64,000 bases of DNA from Aquilaria yunnanensis (Eukaryota; Streptophyta; Magnoliopsida; Malvales; Thymelaeaceae): positions 25,518,001 to 25,582,000 of the forward strand of contig CM077597.1 of NCBI GenBank assembly GCA_039654915.1, in the 5' to 3' direction. Both the position numbers and the translations under genes were made by a program. Shown piece by piece: positions 1 through 9,105 of this stretch (its first letter is position 1; each line of letters opens with the position of its first letter). The notes under the pieces were generated by a model that saw only the letters and a list, made by a program, of their open reading frames with translations, had not been told where the DNA came from and did not search any database.

Positions 1-179
1 AAGTGCTACCAAATCTAGTAAGAAGGATTCCAAATGTTGCACCTCAACCCTAAAAAAGAATTCACAGTGGTTATCAACATCCTTGCAAGGAGTCCGGGAT
101 TAACTTCCAAAGAAGTTAGCTCTCATATTAAATGACTTCAGTGGCCTCCCAATTCTCACAAATGCTCAATACAAAAAAA

Positions 180-655
180 AAATTCTCAGTTTTCCACAAC
201 ACAAATTCCAACAAAGGAAAGAAGTTCCTCCCTTCCATCAAAAGCCATTAAAGAGAAAATCCAAACAAGAAAAAAAAATCCAAAAAAAAAAAAAGAGACT
301 GAGAAGCAAATAAAGCCACTTGAGTCATCTTACTTCAAGAAGGCTATGATCTCGGTTCTCCATAACACAAACTCCAAAAAAAAAAGGGAAAAAGTTCATC
401 CCTTCCATCAAAAAGCCAACAAGGGAAAATTCAAAACCAAAAAAAGCGAGACTGAGAGCAAACACAAGCAAGTAAGGCCACTTGAATCATCTCATTTCAA
501 GAAGGCTATGATCTCGGTTCTCTGTAACAAAAACTCCGAAAAGGAAAAAGTTCATCCCTTCCACCAAAAAGCCAACAAGGGAAAATTCAAAACCAAAAAG
601 AACTGAGAACAAGCACGAGCAAGCAAGGCCACTTGAGTCATCTCACTTCAAGAGA
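180..655 (+). repeat. Tandem repeat, period about 161 bp, about 3 copies
   Basis: The segment containing AAGGCTATGATCTCGGTTCTC recurs at 340 and 501 (period 161 bp), with a degenerate earlier copy from about 180. The units are lysine-codon rich, so an 86-codon ORF at 346-606 runs through two of them and encodes a repeated basic peptide (two HPFHQKANKGKFKTKK blocks). Because the ORF follows the repeat, I do not call it a gene. Confidence 0.7.
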
Positions 656-2154
656 GTTATCAAGTATGTTATCACCATAGCTCACACAAAAAAACAAAAA
701 AACAAAAAAAAAAAGAGGAAAAAGGGCTCAAACTAGAAAAAAAAAAAAAAAAAAAAAAAGAAAAAAAGTGAGCTATGGATTCTAGACTGAAAACCTGCAA
801 AGGCGGTTTAGAACACAAAAGCAACCCTCAAACCAAGCATGCATAAAGATCACAATAGTTGGGGGGCAACAGATGAGGTCTAACTTTCTGGAAAGAGTGG
901 CAAGTTTGAGGTCATCACTATTGAGTTTTTCACCATAATCAAATTTGCTCACGAGTAGTATTAAAAGACCCTTCTTTCACACCACTCAAACTTAACTTTA
1001 TTCAGACCTAATATTTACCTCTTAATATCATTCTCATTCAGCTAAAAGACTGCCACAAAAAAAAAAAACATTCAAACTTAACTTTCCTCACACCTAACAT
1101 TTACCTCTCGATATCATCCTCATTCAGTTAAAAGGCTATTATTGTGAATCATGTTTCTACCTTATTGCCTTGCACAGTTTATGTCTTCAAGTTGGAAAGG
1201 GAAGAATGACAGGACATTTTAATTGAAAACAAAGACCGTAAATTACTTTGTCAAGCTTTGAAAATTGATGAAAGTTTTTCTTTAAGGCCAAACCATTATT
1301 CATTAATGTATGTAGACTTAAAAGTAAGGAGATAGCTTGAGTCTTTCTTTAATAAGATGTGGTTCTTGTAAGAGAAATTTACGATCAAGTGCCATCACAA
1401 AGGTCTAGAAATCCTCAACCTTCTGTTAAATCAAAGGCGAGATGATATCTCTTTTCACATAAACACCATAATCAAGGGGGCAAAGTAGTCTCTACTAAGC
1501 GCAAGAAAAGTACTGCCAAGAAAGAAGCTCAATAGACAAGGGGGCAAGTCTTATGGATCAGAACCTGAGTCTAAGGAAGAGCAATCATTCGGACTGTAAC
1601 ATGGGGGTAAACAAGTGTCCGCACGGCCAGAAGAAAATGGGCAAAGCAGACATTGAAAGTAAAGCCTTTGATGGTATCAAATCCATGACAATGGATGAGT
1701 ACCCGAAAGAGATATAAATTATGAGGCGGGCCAACTTTAAAGAAATTGAGGCCAAAATTCAAGAACAAGTCAAAGAAAGGGGATTTTGAAAAGAGTTGGG
1801 CTTTTGAGGCAGTGAACAAAAGCTGGAAAGCATAAAGAGATTCAATGATAGTCCAAGAAGGCAATCATAAAGAAGATCCAGTAAAGCAAAGACATGAAGA
1901 ACTAGATTCACCAAAAATAAAAAATAAAAAAATAAAATAAAAATAAAAATAAAAAAGAACCATCAATTACACATGCTTTGCATTCATGCATTTCATATCA
2001 TGCATACATAGCCTTTACATAACAAGGACCAAACGGGAATCACATTCACAGCACAGTTACAGCAGTATAAGCTTAGATCTCAATGTCATCAGCTCTTACC
2101 AATCTATCACTGGATACACAGCTAATATGCGGGACCAACCCGCATCAGGAATTC

Positions 2155-2505
2155 AAGGATAAAGTAGACAATATTGTCAAAAGCTTGGCTACCGATTCAA
2201 TAATCGAGGCTACGCCTGGAAGGATAGGATTGACGCCAGTTAGTAGTATCCAAAATAAGAGATAGCTATAGCCAAGGATAAGGCAGATATAAAAAAAAAA
2301 TATAAAGTAGACAATATTGTCAAAAGCTTGGCAATTGATTCAATAATCGAAGCTACACCTGGAAGGACAGGATTGATGCCAGCTTAGCAGCATCCAAGAT
2401 AAGAGATAGCTGTGGTCAAAGATAAGGCAGACATCAAGAAATATTGTCGTTGAAACTTTGTCAAAAGCGGACAATGGATTCAATAATCGAGGACTGGATC
2501 AACGG
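2155..2505 (+). repeat. Tandem repeat, period about 145 bp, 2.5 copies
   Basis: The block starting AAAGTAGACAATATTGTC at about 2160 recurs at about 2305 with scattered substitutions, and a shorter third copy ends near 2500. A 60-codon ORF at 2083-2265 overlaps the first unit and is not supported as a gene. The block ends just before the leader of the first cysteine-rich ORF. Confidence 0.7.
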
Positions 2506-2655
2506 ATAAAAAAAAAATATCTATCAAAATGAAGTAGGATCTACTTTTCCGGTTAAACGGCGGATACGGTACTCCGTGACTCTCAAGTCGGTTCTCTCAG
2601 TTGCCCATAATAACTGATTCCTTCACCCCTTCTTTCTTTTACTTCCTCCTAGAAA

Positions 2656-3204
2656 ATGGATCCTACTTTTTCCGCCTTGCGAAAGTATTTCCCTTCTCTC
2701 CCAATGAACATCCTCAAAAAGATCTACCAAGTTCGCTGTGAACGATTAAGAGTTCTGATGCACAAAGGAATCCCTGAAGATGTGCGGTGGTTAATCGAAG
2801 CCAAGGTTCGTCTGGCAGGTGAAATCCCAGAGGCATTTGTGTCTCACATGCCTGGTATAGGCAAAAGCTCTTATGCCAAAAAGCGAAGAGCGAAAAGGTT
2901 ACAAGTCTGCCATAAATGTGGACGGTGGACTTGTAATACTAAATGTCGTTCTTTAGGGATGATCTCTGATAATCGAGAAGATAAAATACGATTCATTAAG
3001 AATGGCCTGAGTAAAGACTCGTTGGATGATATCCAATTGACTCTTGAGACGCATTCTTGTGGATCTGTGCAACGTGAACTACTTGGTTTGTGGAGCATTT
3101 TTCATGAAGAACGAAACCGTTACAGTCCCGGGAATCTGACTGTAAATGACCCTGTTTGCCAGCTTGTAAGAAAACTGGATGGGAAGCAAATCCTCGACTC
3201 ATAG
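2656..3204 (+). CDS. Carlavirus CRP-like basic cysteine-rich protein, copy 1
   Basis: Intact 182-codon ORF. The middle of the protein (about residues 70-100) has a GKSSYAKKRRAKR basic stretch followed at once by a cysteine cluster of form C-x2-C-x4-C-x3-C (CHKCGRWTCNTKC). A basic patch followed by a short cysteine cluster is the hallmark of the nucleic-acid-binding cysteine-rich proteins of carlaviruses and relatives (Betaflexiviridae), small proteins linked to RNA binding, silencing suppression and host gene regulation. This protein is longer than those, with an N-terminal ILKKIY...RCER helix-like part and a C-terminal part with a THSCG motif. It starts the triplet whose leader (from about 2558) is shared with copy 2. 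The family assignment rests on motif similarity seen by eye. A function here is inferred only; an uncharacterised plant zinc-finger family remains possible. Confidence 0.6.
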   Translation: MDPTFSALRKYFPSLPMNILKKIYQVRCERLRVLMHKGIPEDVRWLIEAKVRLAGEIPEAFVSHMPGIGKSSYAKKRRAKRLQVCHKCGRWTCNTKCRSLGMISDNREDKIRFIKNGLSKDSLDDIQLTLETHSCGSVQRELLGLWSIFHEERNRYSPGNLTVNDPVCQLVRKLDGKQILDS

Positions 3205-3366
3205 AAGCCGTTAATGCCGTTACTGGACGAAAAACCAGTGGAAGATGTGAGCCACAGTCACAATTACTGTACATACAGTTTGTTATATTTGGAAAAGTTT
3301 GCATTTTCTTTTGACAGATGTACACGCTCCCCTAAGTGTAATCGACACGTTATCCCTTTTCATCAC

Positions 3367-3373
3367 TATAAAT
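3367..3373 (+). promoter_or_regulatory. TATA box upstream of CRP-like copy 2
   Basis: TATAAAT in the context CACTATAAATGCG, 121 bp before the ATG at 3494. The same context (CACTATAAATA) recurs before copy 3, and CTCTATAAATA before the LOG gene, so the three share a core-promoter type. An imperfect inverted repeat with ACAGT and ACTGT arms lies about 120 bp upstream. Confidence 0.5.
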
Positions 3374-3493
3374 GCGTGTTCTTCCTTCTGATTAAGTAGC
3401 GGATAAGATACCCCGTGACTTCTAAATTCGGTTATTCCAGTCTCCTACAATAACTGATTCATTTCCCTCTTCTCTCAAATTCTTCTCTCATCA

Positions 3494-4042
3494 ATGGATT
3501 CTACTCTTTCTGCACTGCGAAAATACTTTCCTTCCCTTCCAATAAAAGTCCTTAAAAAGATCTACCTGGCTAGATGTGAAAGAATCAGAGTTTTTACACG
3601 CAAAGGCATTCCCGATAATGTGCAGTGGATAATTGAAGCTAAGGTCCGTTTGGCGGGTGAAGTTCCAGATGCATTTATGCCCCGCGTGCCCGGTTTAGGT
3701 AAAAGCCGTTATGCCAAAAGGCGAAGAGCAAAGAGACTAGGCGTGTGTTATAAATGTGGGCGATGGAATTGTATTACTAAATGTCGCTCTTTAGGATACA
3801 TCTCCATAAATCGTGAAGATAAAAGAAAATTCATTAAGAATGGCCTGCGTAAAGAATCTCTGGAAGATATCCGAGAGACTCTTGAAACGCATTCTTGTGG
3901 AAAAGTGCAAGGTGAAATTATCAGTTTATGGAGGACTTACCATAAAGAACGAAACCGTTACAGTCTTGGGAATGTGATTTTAAACGACCCTGTTTGTCAG
4001 TTTGTAAGGAAACTGGATGGGAAGCAAATCCCCGACTTATAG
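3494..4042 (+). CDS. Carlavirus CRP-like basic cysteine-rich protein, copy 2
   Basis: Intact 182-codon ORF of exactly the same length as copy 1. It keeps the basic GKSRYAKRRRAKR run and the C-x2-C-x4-C-x3-C cluster (CYKCGRWNCITKC), followed by an ISINREDK segment and the THSCG motif near residue 136. Most differences from copy 1 are substitutions that leave the cysteines, the basic run and the length unchanged, which suggests past constraint. Its leader (TACCCCGTGACT-like, about 3398-3493) is homologous to that of copy 1, so the unit duplicated was promoter/leader plus ORF, about 840 bp. Likely role, by family analogy only: RNA or DNA binding. Confidence 0.6.
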   Translation: MDSTLSALRKYFPSLPIKVLKKIYLARCERIRVFTRKGIPDNVQWIIEAKVRLAGEVPDAFMPRVPGLGKSRYAKRRRAKRLGVCYKCGRWNCITKCRSLGYISINREDKRKFIKNGLRKESLEDIRETLETHSCGKVQGEIISLWRTYHKERNRYSLGNVILNDPVCQFVRKLDGKQIPDL

Positions 4043-4192
4043 AAGGCATTGAAGCCATTACTGGACATAAATCAGTGGAAGATGAGAGCCACGGTCATGA
4101 TTCCTGTACATATAAGCTGTCATTTGTCTTTTCTTTTGACAATAATGTACTTGCTTCTGTAAGTGTAATTAACGCATTATCCCTTTCATCAC

Positions 4193-4199
4193 TATAAAT
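4193..4199 (+). promoter_or_regulatory. TATA box upstream of CRP-like copy 3
   Basis: TATAAAT in CACTATAAATATG, 60 bp before the ATG at 4259. The flanking sequence (TAATTAACGCATTATCCC then TTTCATCACTATAAAT) resembles the copy 2 promoter, as expected from tandem duplication. Confidence 0.5.
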
Positions 4200-4258
4200 A
4201 TGTGTTAGTTATTTTCGTTTCCTACAATCACTAATTTCTTTCTTTGCCTCCTTCATCA

Positions 4259-4807
4259 ATGGAATCTTCTCTTTCCGCCCTACGAAAGTATTTTCCTTCC
4301 TTCCCAATAAATGTTCTTAAAAAGATTTATCAAGCTAGATGTGAACGATTCAGAGTATTTATGCACAAAGGCATTCCTGATAATGTGCGGTGGCTAATTG
4401 AAGCTAAGGTTCGTTCAGCTGGTGAAGTTCCAGAAGCATTCTTTCCCCGTATGCCCGGCTTTGGTAAAAGCGCTTATGCCAAAAAAAGATGAGCAAAGAG
4501 GCTAGGCGTTTGTCATAATTGTGGATGGTGGATTTGCGGCAATAAATGTCGGTCTCCAGGAGTGATCACCGGAAATCGTAATGATAGAATAAGATTCATT
4601 AAGAATGGCTTGCGTAAGGAATCTCTAGAAGATATTCGAGAGGTTCTTGAAGCGCATTCTTGCGGAATAGTGCAATTTGAGGTTGTTGGATTATGGATAA
4701 TTTTCCAAAAAGAACGAGATCGTTACAGTCTTGGGAATCTGACCCTAAACGACCCTGTTTGCCAGTTTGTGAGAAAGCTAGATGAGATGCAAATCACCGA
4801 TTCATAG
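4259..4807 (+). pseudogene. Carlavirus CRP-like protein, copy 3, interrupted by one nonsense codon
   Basis: Third tandem copy, the same overall length as the other two. The reading frame starts at 4259 and meets an in-frame TGA at 4490-4492, within the basic run before the cysteine cluster, where copies 1 and 2 have an arginine codon. The frame stays open after the stop down to 4807, so there is no indel. The rest also shows change at the cluster (CHNCGWWICGNKC). As read, only the first 77 residues would be made, without the cysteine cluster. The single lesion suggests recent inactivation. A somatic or sequencing error is an alternative. Confidence 0.65.
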
Positions 4808-4829
4808 AAAGCATTAAAGCCATTACTGG

Positions 4830-5225
4830 ACGCAAAGCCAGTGGAAGACGAGGATCAAAGTCACGATTACTGTACGTGCTAGCTGTCGCTTTTGAAATTT
4901 TCCTCCCCTTTTGGTAATAATGTATTCACTCCTGACGTGAACCAAAGTCACGATTACTGTACATGCTAGCTGTCGCTTTTGAAATTATCCTCCCAATAAT
5001 GTACCCACTCCTGACATGAGATACAGTTATGATTACTGTATATAGCTGCCACTTTTTAAAATTTTCCTTCTCTTCCAACAATCACGTACCTACTCCTGAC
5101 GTAAGCTACAGTAGTGACTACTGTACATGCTAGCAGCTATTTTGAAAATTTTCCTCCTCTTTTAACGATAGTGTACCCATACCTGACCAGAGTCATACTC
5201 GTGACTACTGTGAATAGCTGGCAAT
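4830..5225 (+). promoter_or_regulatory. Five-fold reiterated upstream element before the LOG gene
   Basis: Five diverged units of about 75-90 bp, each with a core like GATTACTGTACATGCTAGC, a TTTTGAAATTTTCC stretch, an AATAATGTAC-like stretch and a TCCTGAC motif. TGACGTGA lies at 4933-4940 and TGACGTAAG at 5097-5105; both match the TGACG core bound by plant TGA/bZIP factors. A dyad ACAGTAG-TGA-CTACTGT lies at 5108-5124, with weaker versions in the other units. Single related units follow CRP copies 1 and 2 (about 3235-3300 and 4066-4160), where they serve as upstream sequence of the next gene. This looks like amplification of an enhancer module; the function is inferred. Confidence 0.55.
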
Positions 5226-5273
5226 AATGTATCCATTCTTGAAAATAAAATTATTGCCTTATCTCTTCATCTC

Positions 5274-5280
5274 TATAAAT
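5274..5280 (+). promoter_or_regulatory. TATA box of the LOG gene
   Basis: TATAAAT in CTCTATAAATATATC, 34 bp before the preferred ATG at 5314. An initiation site 25-35 bp downstream would leave a very short leader and supports 5314, rather than the upstream in-frame ATG at 5227, as the start codon. Confidence 0.5.
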
Positions 5281-5313
5281 ATATCATCTTTTCTCACAAG
5301 GGTAAGGATAGGA

Positions 5314-5943
5314 ATGGAGAAAACCCCAACTCGTAAATCCCGAAGTATTTGTGTATTTTCTGGGGCTTTTCCTGGAAAAGATGAAGAGTATTTAAAAGCA
5401 GCCAACCATTTGGGTAGAGTATTAGCTGAGCGAAAAATACATTTAGTTTATGGAGGAGGTAGTGTCGGATTAATGGGAGGTGTAGCATCAGCAGCATCTC
5501 TAGGAGGAAGTCAAGTTCTGGGCATTATCCCTGGACCTCTGAAATTTATTTCTGGGGGCACGATTGGAGAAGAATTAGTGGTTAAAAATTTGCAAGAGCG
5601 TGTGTTACAAATGCTTTTAAATGCTGATGCTTTTATCGCTCTACCAGGTGGTTTTGGCACATTGGGAGAAGTCTTTCAAATTGCTTCCATGGCCCAACTT
5701 AATTTGCATAGGAAACCCATTGGGCTTTTAAATGTTAACAATTTCTTTACAGGTCTGATAGCTTTTATGGATTATGCTATGCAGAAGAATTTCATATCAA
5801 GAGTGGCACGGCGAATTATAATATCCGCAACAACTGCTGAAGAATTGTTAGATAAAATACAAGCTTTTGTTCCTGAACCAGATCCAGTAATGATTCAGAT
5901 AGACTGGACACGACAGTCTTTCCCGACCAGTTCACTCCCATAA
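5314..5943 (+). CDS. Intronless LOG-type cytokinin riboside 5'-monophosphate phosphoribohydrolase
   Basis: 209-codon intact ORF. LOG enzymes cleave cytokinin nucleoside monophosphates to free, active cytokinin base plus ribose 5-phosphate in the cytosol. Seen: a Rossmann-type start (SICVFSGAFPGKDEEY), YGGGSVGLMG at residues 46-55, GIIP at 70-73, and the LOG signature PGGFGTLGE at 111-119 (PGGxGTxxE) with an arginine at 96 where LOGs have the conserved RK pair (here RV). The length fits the family (about 200-220 residues). Typical plant LOG genes have several introns; this one has none, which suggests a retro-copy or captured cDNA. The ATG at 5314 follows a TATA box; the in-frame ATG at 5227 lies upstream of that box. 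It sits downstream of the CRP-like triplet with related promoter repeats. Catalysis is likely but unproven because RK reads RV. Confidence 0.85.
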   Translation: MEKTPTRKSRSICVFSGAFPGKDEEYLKAANHLGRVLAERKIHLVYGGGSVGLMGGVASAASLGGSQVLGIIPGPLKFISGGTIGEELVVKNLQERVLQMLLNADAFIALPGGFGTLGEVFQIASMAQLNLHRKPIGLLNVNNFFTGLIAFMDYAMQKNFISRVARRIIISATTAEELLDKIQAFVPEPDPVMIQIDWTRQSFPTSSLP

Positions 5944-6479
5944 TGGTCCTCCACTCACCTTGTTGAAGTATTGTGGAAGAAAGAAGCGATCTGATCCGTT
6001 TTTCTTGTCCTTTAGTTTTATTATCAGCATTTTCTTTCGCGTTTCAGTTTTTCTTTTCAGGGAATTTCTTTTTTTTTTTATAATATAGTTTCGTCCAGGC
6101 TGATATTAAAACCATAGAACAATGCCTTTAGGTTGGAATGGCTGAGTAAAGAGTAATTTTTGTTACTCTTGAGACGCATCCTATTAGGTCTACTAGGCAT
6201 AACATTTTGGGGTAGTTAAGCTTTAACCTTATTCGGATGACATATCTCACAAGGGAATCTATATTTACTGAAGAAAATATTAGATGAACCTTGAATATTG
6301 ATTCCAAACATCCGTTCCCTTTACATAATTTGTCAGTGTTATTGTCATCATCAAGATTCACTCGTTTTATCGAAGCCTAATTCTTTGCGCTCGCCTATTA
6401 TGAAAATTCACACTTTCGAAGAAAATTATTCCAATTTCAATTGCTTTCATATAAATTTCGCTCGAGGTCCTAAGGAAAG
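5944..6479 (+). other. Sequence between LOG stop and the tandem repeat array
   Basis: AT-rich DNA with a pyrimidine-rich stretch near 5995-6085 and no recognisable coding domain. It probably contains the 3' untranslated region of LOG. No TG...CA LTR edge or target duplication is seen here, which is why I place LOG and the repeats in one element. Confidence 0.4.
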
Positions 6480-7920
6480 CTCCTTAGCCTCAAAATCAAT
6501 TTTCATCATCAGGGTTTTAAGGATGGAACCTTTGCCTCGAAAAGAATCAATTTTCATCATCAGGGTTTTAAGGATAGAACCTTTGCCTCGAAAATAATCA
6601 ATTTTCATCATCGGGGTTTTAAGGATGGAACCTTTGCCTCGAAAACAATCAATTTTCATCATCGGGGTTTTAAGGATGGAACCTTTGCCTCGAAAACAAT
6701 CAATTTTCATCATCAGGGTTTTAAGGATGGAACCTTTGCCTCGAAAATAATCAATTTTCATCATCGGGGTTTTAAGGATGGAACCTTTGCCTCGAAAACA
6801 ATCAATTTTCATCATCAGGGTTTTAAGGATGGAACCTTTGCCTCGAAAATAATCAATTTTCATCGGGGTTGTAAGGATGGAACCTTTGCCTCGAAAATAA
6901 TCAATTTTCATCGGGGTTGTAAGGATGGAACCTTTGCCTCGAAAATAATCAATTTTCATCGGGGTTGTAAGGATGGAACCTTTGCCTCGAAAATAATCAA
7001 TTTTCATCGGGGTTGTAAGGATGGAACCTTTGCCTCGAAAATAATCAATTTTCATCATCGGGGTTTTAAGGATGGAACCTTTGCCTCGAAAATAATCAAT
7101 TTTCATCATCGGGGTTTTAAGGATGGAACCTTTGCCTCGAAAACAATCAATTTTCATCATCAGGGTTTTAAGGATGGAACCTTTGCCTCGAAAAGAATCA
7201 ATTTTCATCATCAGGGTTTTAAGGATAGAACCTTTGCCTCGAAAATAATCAATTTTCATCATCGGGGTTTTAAGGATGGAACCTTTGCCTCGAAAACAAT
7301 CAATTTTCATCATCAGGGTTTTAAGGATGGAACCTTTGCCTCGAAAACAATCAATTTTCATCATCAGGGTTTTAAGGATGGAACCTTTGCCTCGAAAATA
7401 ATCAATTTTCATCATCGGGGTTTTAAGGATGGAACCTTTGCCTCGAAAACAATCAATTTTCATCATCAGGGTTTTAAGGATGGAACCTTTGCCTCGAAAA
7501 TAATCAATTTTCATCGGGGTTGTAAGGATGGAACCTTTGCCTCGAAAATAATCAATTTTCATCATCGGGGTTTTAAGGATGGAACCTTTGCCTCGAAAAT
7601 AATCAATTTTCATCATCGGGGTTTTAAGGATGGAACCTTTGCCTCGAAAATAATCAATTTTCATCATCGGGGTTTTAAGGATGGAACCTTTGCCTCGAAA
7701 ATAATCAATTTTCATCATCGGGGTTTTAAGGATGGAACCTTTGCCTCGAAAACAATCAATTTTCATCCGGGTTTTAAGGATGGAACCTTTGCCTCGAAAA
7801 TAATCAATTTTCATCGTCGGGATTTTAAGGATGGAACCTTTGTCTCGAAAATAATCAATTTTCATCATCGGGGTTTTAAGGATGGAACCTTTGCCTCGAA
7901 AATAATCAATTTTCATCAAT
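6480..7920 (+). repeat. Tandem array of 51-bp (some 48-bp) units
   Basis: About 28 units of form AATCAATTTTCATCATCGGG then GTTTTAAGGATGGAACCTTTGCCTCGAAAA. Both unit lengths are multiples of three, which leaves an uninterrupted minus-strand frame of 490 codons (6447-7919) encoding a repeated 16-17-residue peptide. Each unit holds nested inverted arms (AGG...AAGG / CCTT...CCT type). It lies in the 3' region of the retroelement. Long tandem arrays at this place are known in Tat-lineage elements. Confidence 0.9.
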
Positions 7921-8850
7921 CCGAGGTTTTAAGGATGGAACCTTTGCCTCGAGATCAATCAATCAATTCGAGGTTTTAAGGATGGAACCTTTACCTCGAC
8001 ATCAATTTTCATCATCAAGGTTTTAAGGATGGAACCTTTGCCTCGAAAACAATCAATCAATTCGAGGTTTTAAGGATGGAACCTTTACCTCGACATCAAT
8101 CAATCAATCAGAGGTTTTAAGGATGAAACCTTTGCCTCGACATCAATCAATCAATCCGAGGTTTTAAGGATGGAACCTTTGCCTCGAGATCAATCAATCA
8201 ATTCGAGGTTTTAAGGATGGAACCTTTACCTCAAAATCAATCAATCAATCCGAGGTTTTAAGGATGGAACCTTTGCCTCGAGATCAATCAATCAATCCGG
8301 GGTTTTAAGGATGGAACCTTTACCTCGACATCAATTTTCATCATCAAGGTTTTAAGGATGGAACCTTTGCCTCGAAAACAATCAATCAATTCGAGGCTTT
8401 AAGGATGGAACCTTTGCCTCGAAAACAATCAATCAATTCGAGGCTTTAAGGATGGAACCTTTACCTCGACATCAATCAATCAATTAGAGGTTTTAAGGAT
8501 GGAACCTTTGCCTCGGGATCAATCAATCAATCCGAGGTTTTAAGGATAGAACCTTTGCCTCGAGATCAATCAATCAATCCGGGGTTTTAAGGATGGAACC
8601 TTTGCCTCGAGATCAATCAATCAATCCGGGGTTTTAAGGATGGAACCTTTGCCTCGAGATCAATTATCAATCCGAGGTTTTAAGGATGGAACCTTTGCCT
8701 CGACATCAATCAATCAATTCGAGGTTTTAAGGATGGAACCTTTGCCTCGACATCAATCAATCAATCCGGGGTTTTAAGGATGGAACCTTTGCCTCGAGAT
8801 CAATCAATCAATCCGAGGTTTTAAGGATGGAACCTTTGCCTCGAAAACAA
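7921..8850 (+). repeat. Tandem array of about 47-bp variant units
   Basis: About 20 units sharing GAGGTTTTAAGGATGGAACC TTTGCCTCGA with the preceding array, but with an ATCAATCAATCAATC spacer in place of TTTTCATCATC. Here the outer arms are perfect: GAGG-TTTT-AAGG-ATGGAA-CCTT-TG-CCTC. Units with GCCTC and ACCTC alternate irregularly, and a few units of the 51-bp type are mixed in near 8000 and 8330, so the two arrays share a history of unequal exchange. Confidence 0.88.
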
Positions 8851-8859
8851 ATAATCAAT

Positions 8860-9010
8860 CAATCAGTCCATCTTACAACGATAGAACCTTTCCTATCGTT
8901 AGAGGTTCTACGGACCTTTCCTTAACCTCAAACAAATAATCAATCAATCAGTCCATCTTACAACAATAGGAGCTTTCCTATCGTTAGAGGTTTTAAGGAC
9001 CTTTCCTTAA
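8860..9010 (+). repeat. Two about 72-bp repeats with strong inverted arms
   Basis: Two copies of CAGTCCATCTTACAACGATAG-type sequence followed by a pyrimidine-rich part. In the first copy AACGATAG and CTATCGTT form an 8-bp perfect stem around an eight-base loop. The following AGGTT...AACCT arms can form a second stem. The block lies between the long array and the polypurine tract. Confidence 0.7.
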
Positions 9011-9105
9011 CCCTTACTGTTTGGGCGGCGAGAACATTCTCAATGCCTACCTAAGCCGGACGAAATTTGGTAACGACTTTGCATACATCATGTCCCATGA
9101 AGCAT

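Larger units (their letters stand above)
1..2557 (+). other. Non-coding, repeat-rich stretch upstream of the accessory genes
   Basis: AT-rich DNA with poly-A runs (for example 740-760) and no recognisable domain. Purine-rich tracts containing GGGGGCA occur near 859, 1476 and 1538 and look like the PPT at 9106-9120. Two tandem repeat blocks are listed separately. No gag, protease, reverse transcriptase or integrase motif was found on either strand. It is probably the 3' untranslated part of the retroelement. Confidence 0.4.

Noticed and set aside
346..606. 86-codon basic ORF as a gene
   Set aside because: It is explained by two units of the 161-bp repeat, with no leader or promoter seen.
5227..5313. 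Upstream in-frame ATG as the LOG start
   Set aside because: It lies before the TATA box, and the extra 29 residues are hydrophobic and unlike LOG N-termini. The ATG at 5314 fits the family.
2656..5943. Integrated complete plant RNA virus genome
   Set aside because: No replicase, movement or coat protein is seen, and LOG is not a known part of such genomes. Only the CRP-like ORFs look virus-related.
6447..7919. 490-codon minus-strand ORF as a real protein gene
   Set aside because: It is entirely the reverse translation of the 51/48-bp tandem array, with no domain and no promoter seen. I kept it only as a low-interest test.
6480..8850. CRISPR-like array
   Set aside because: Units are contiguous tandem repeats without unique spacers, and the context is a plant retroelement.
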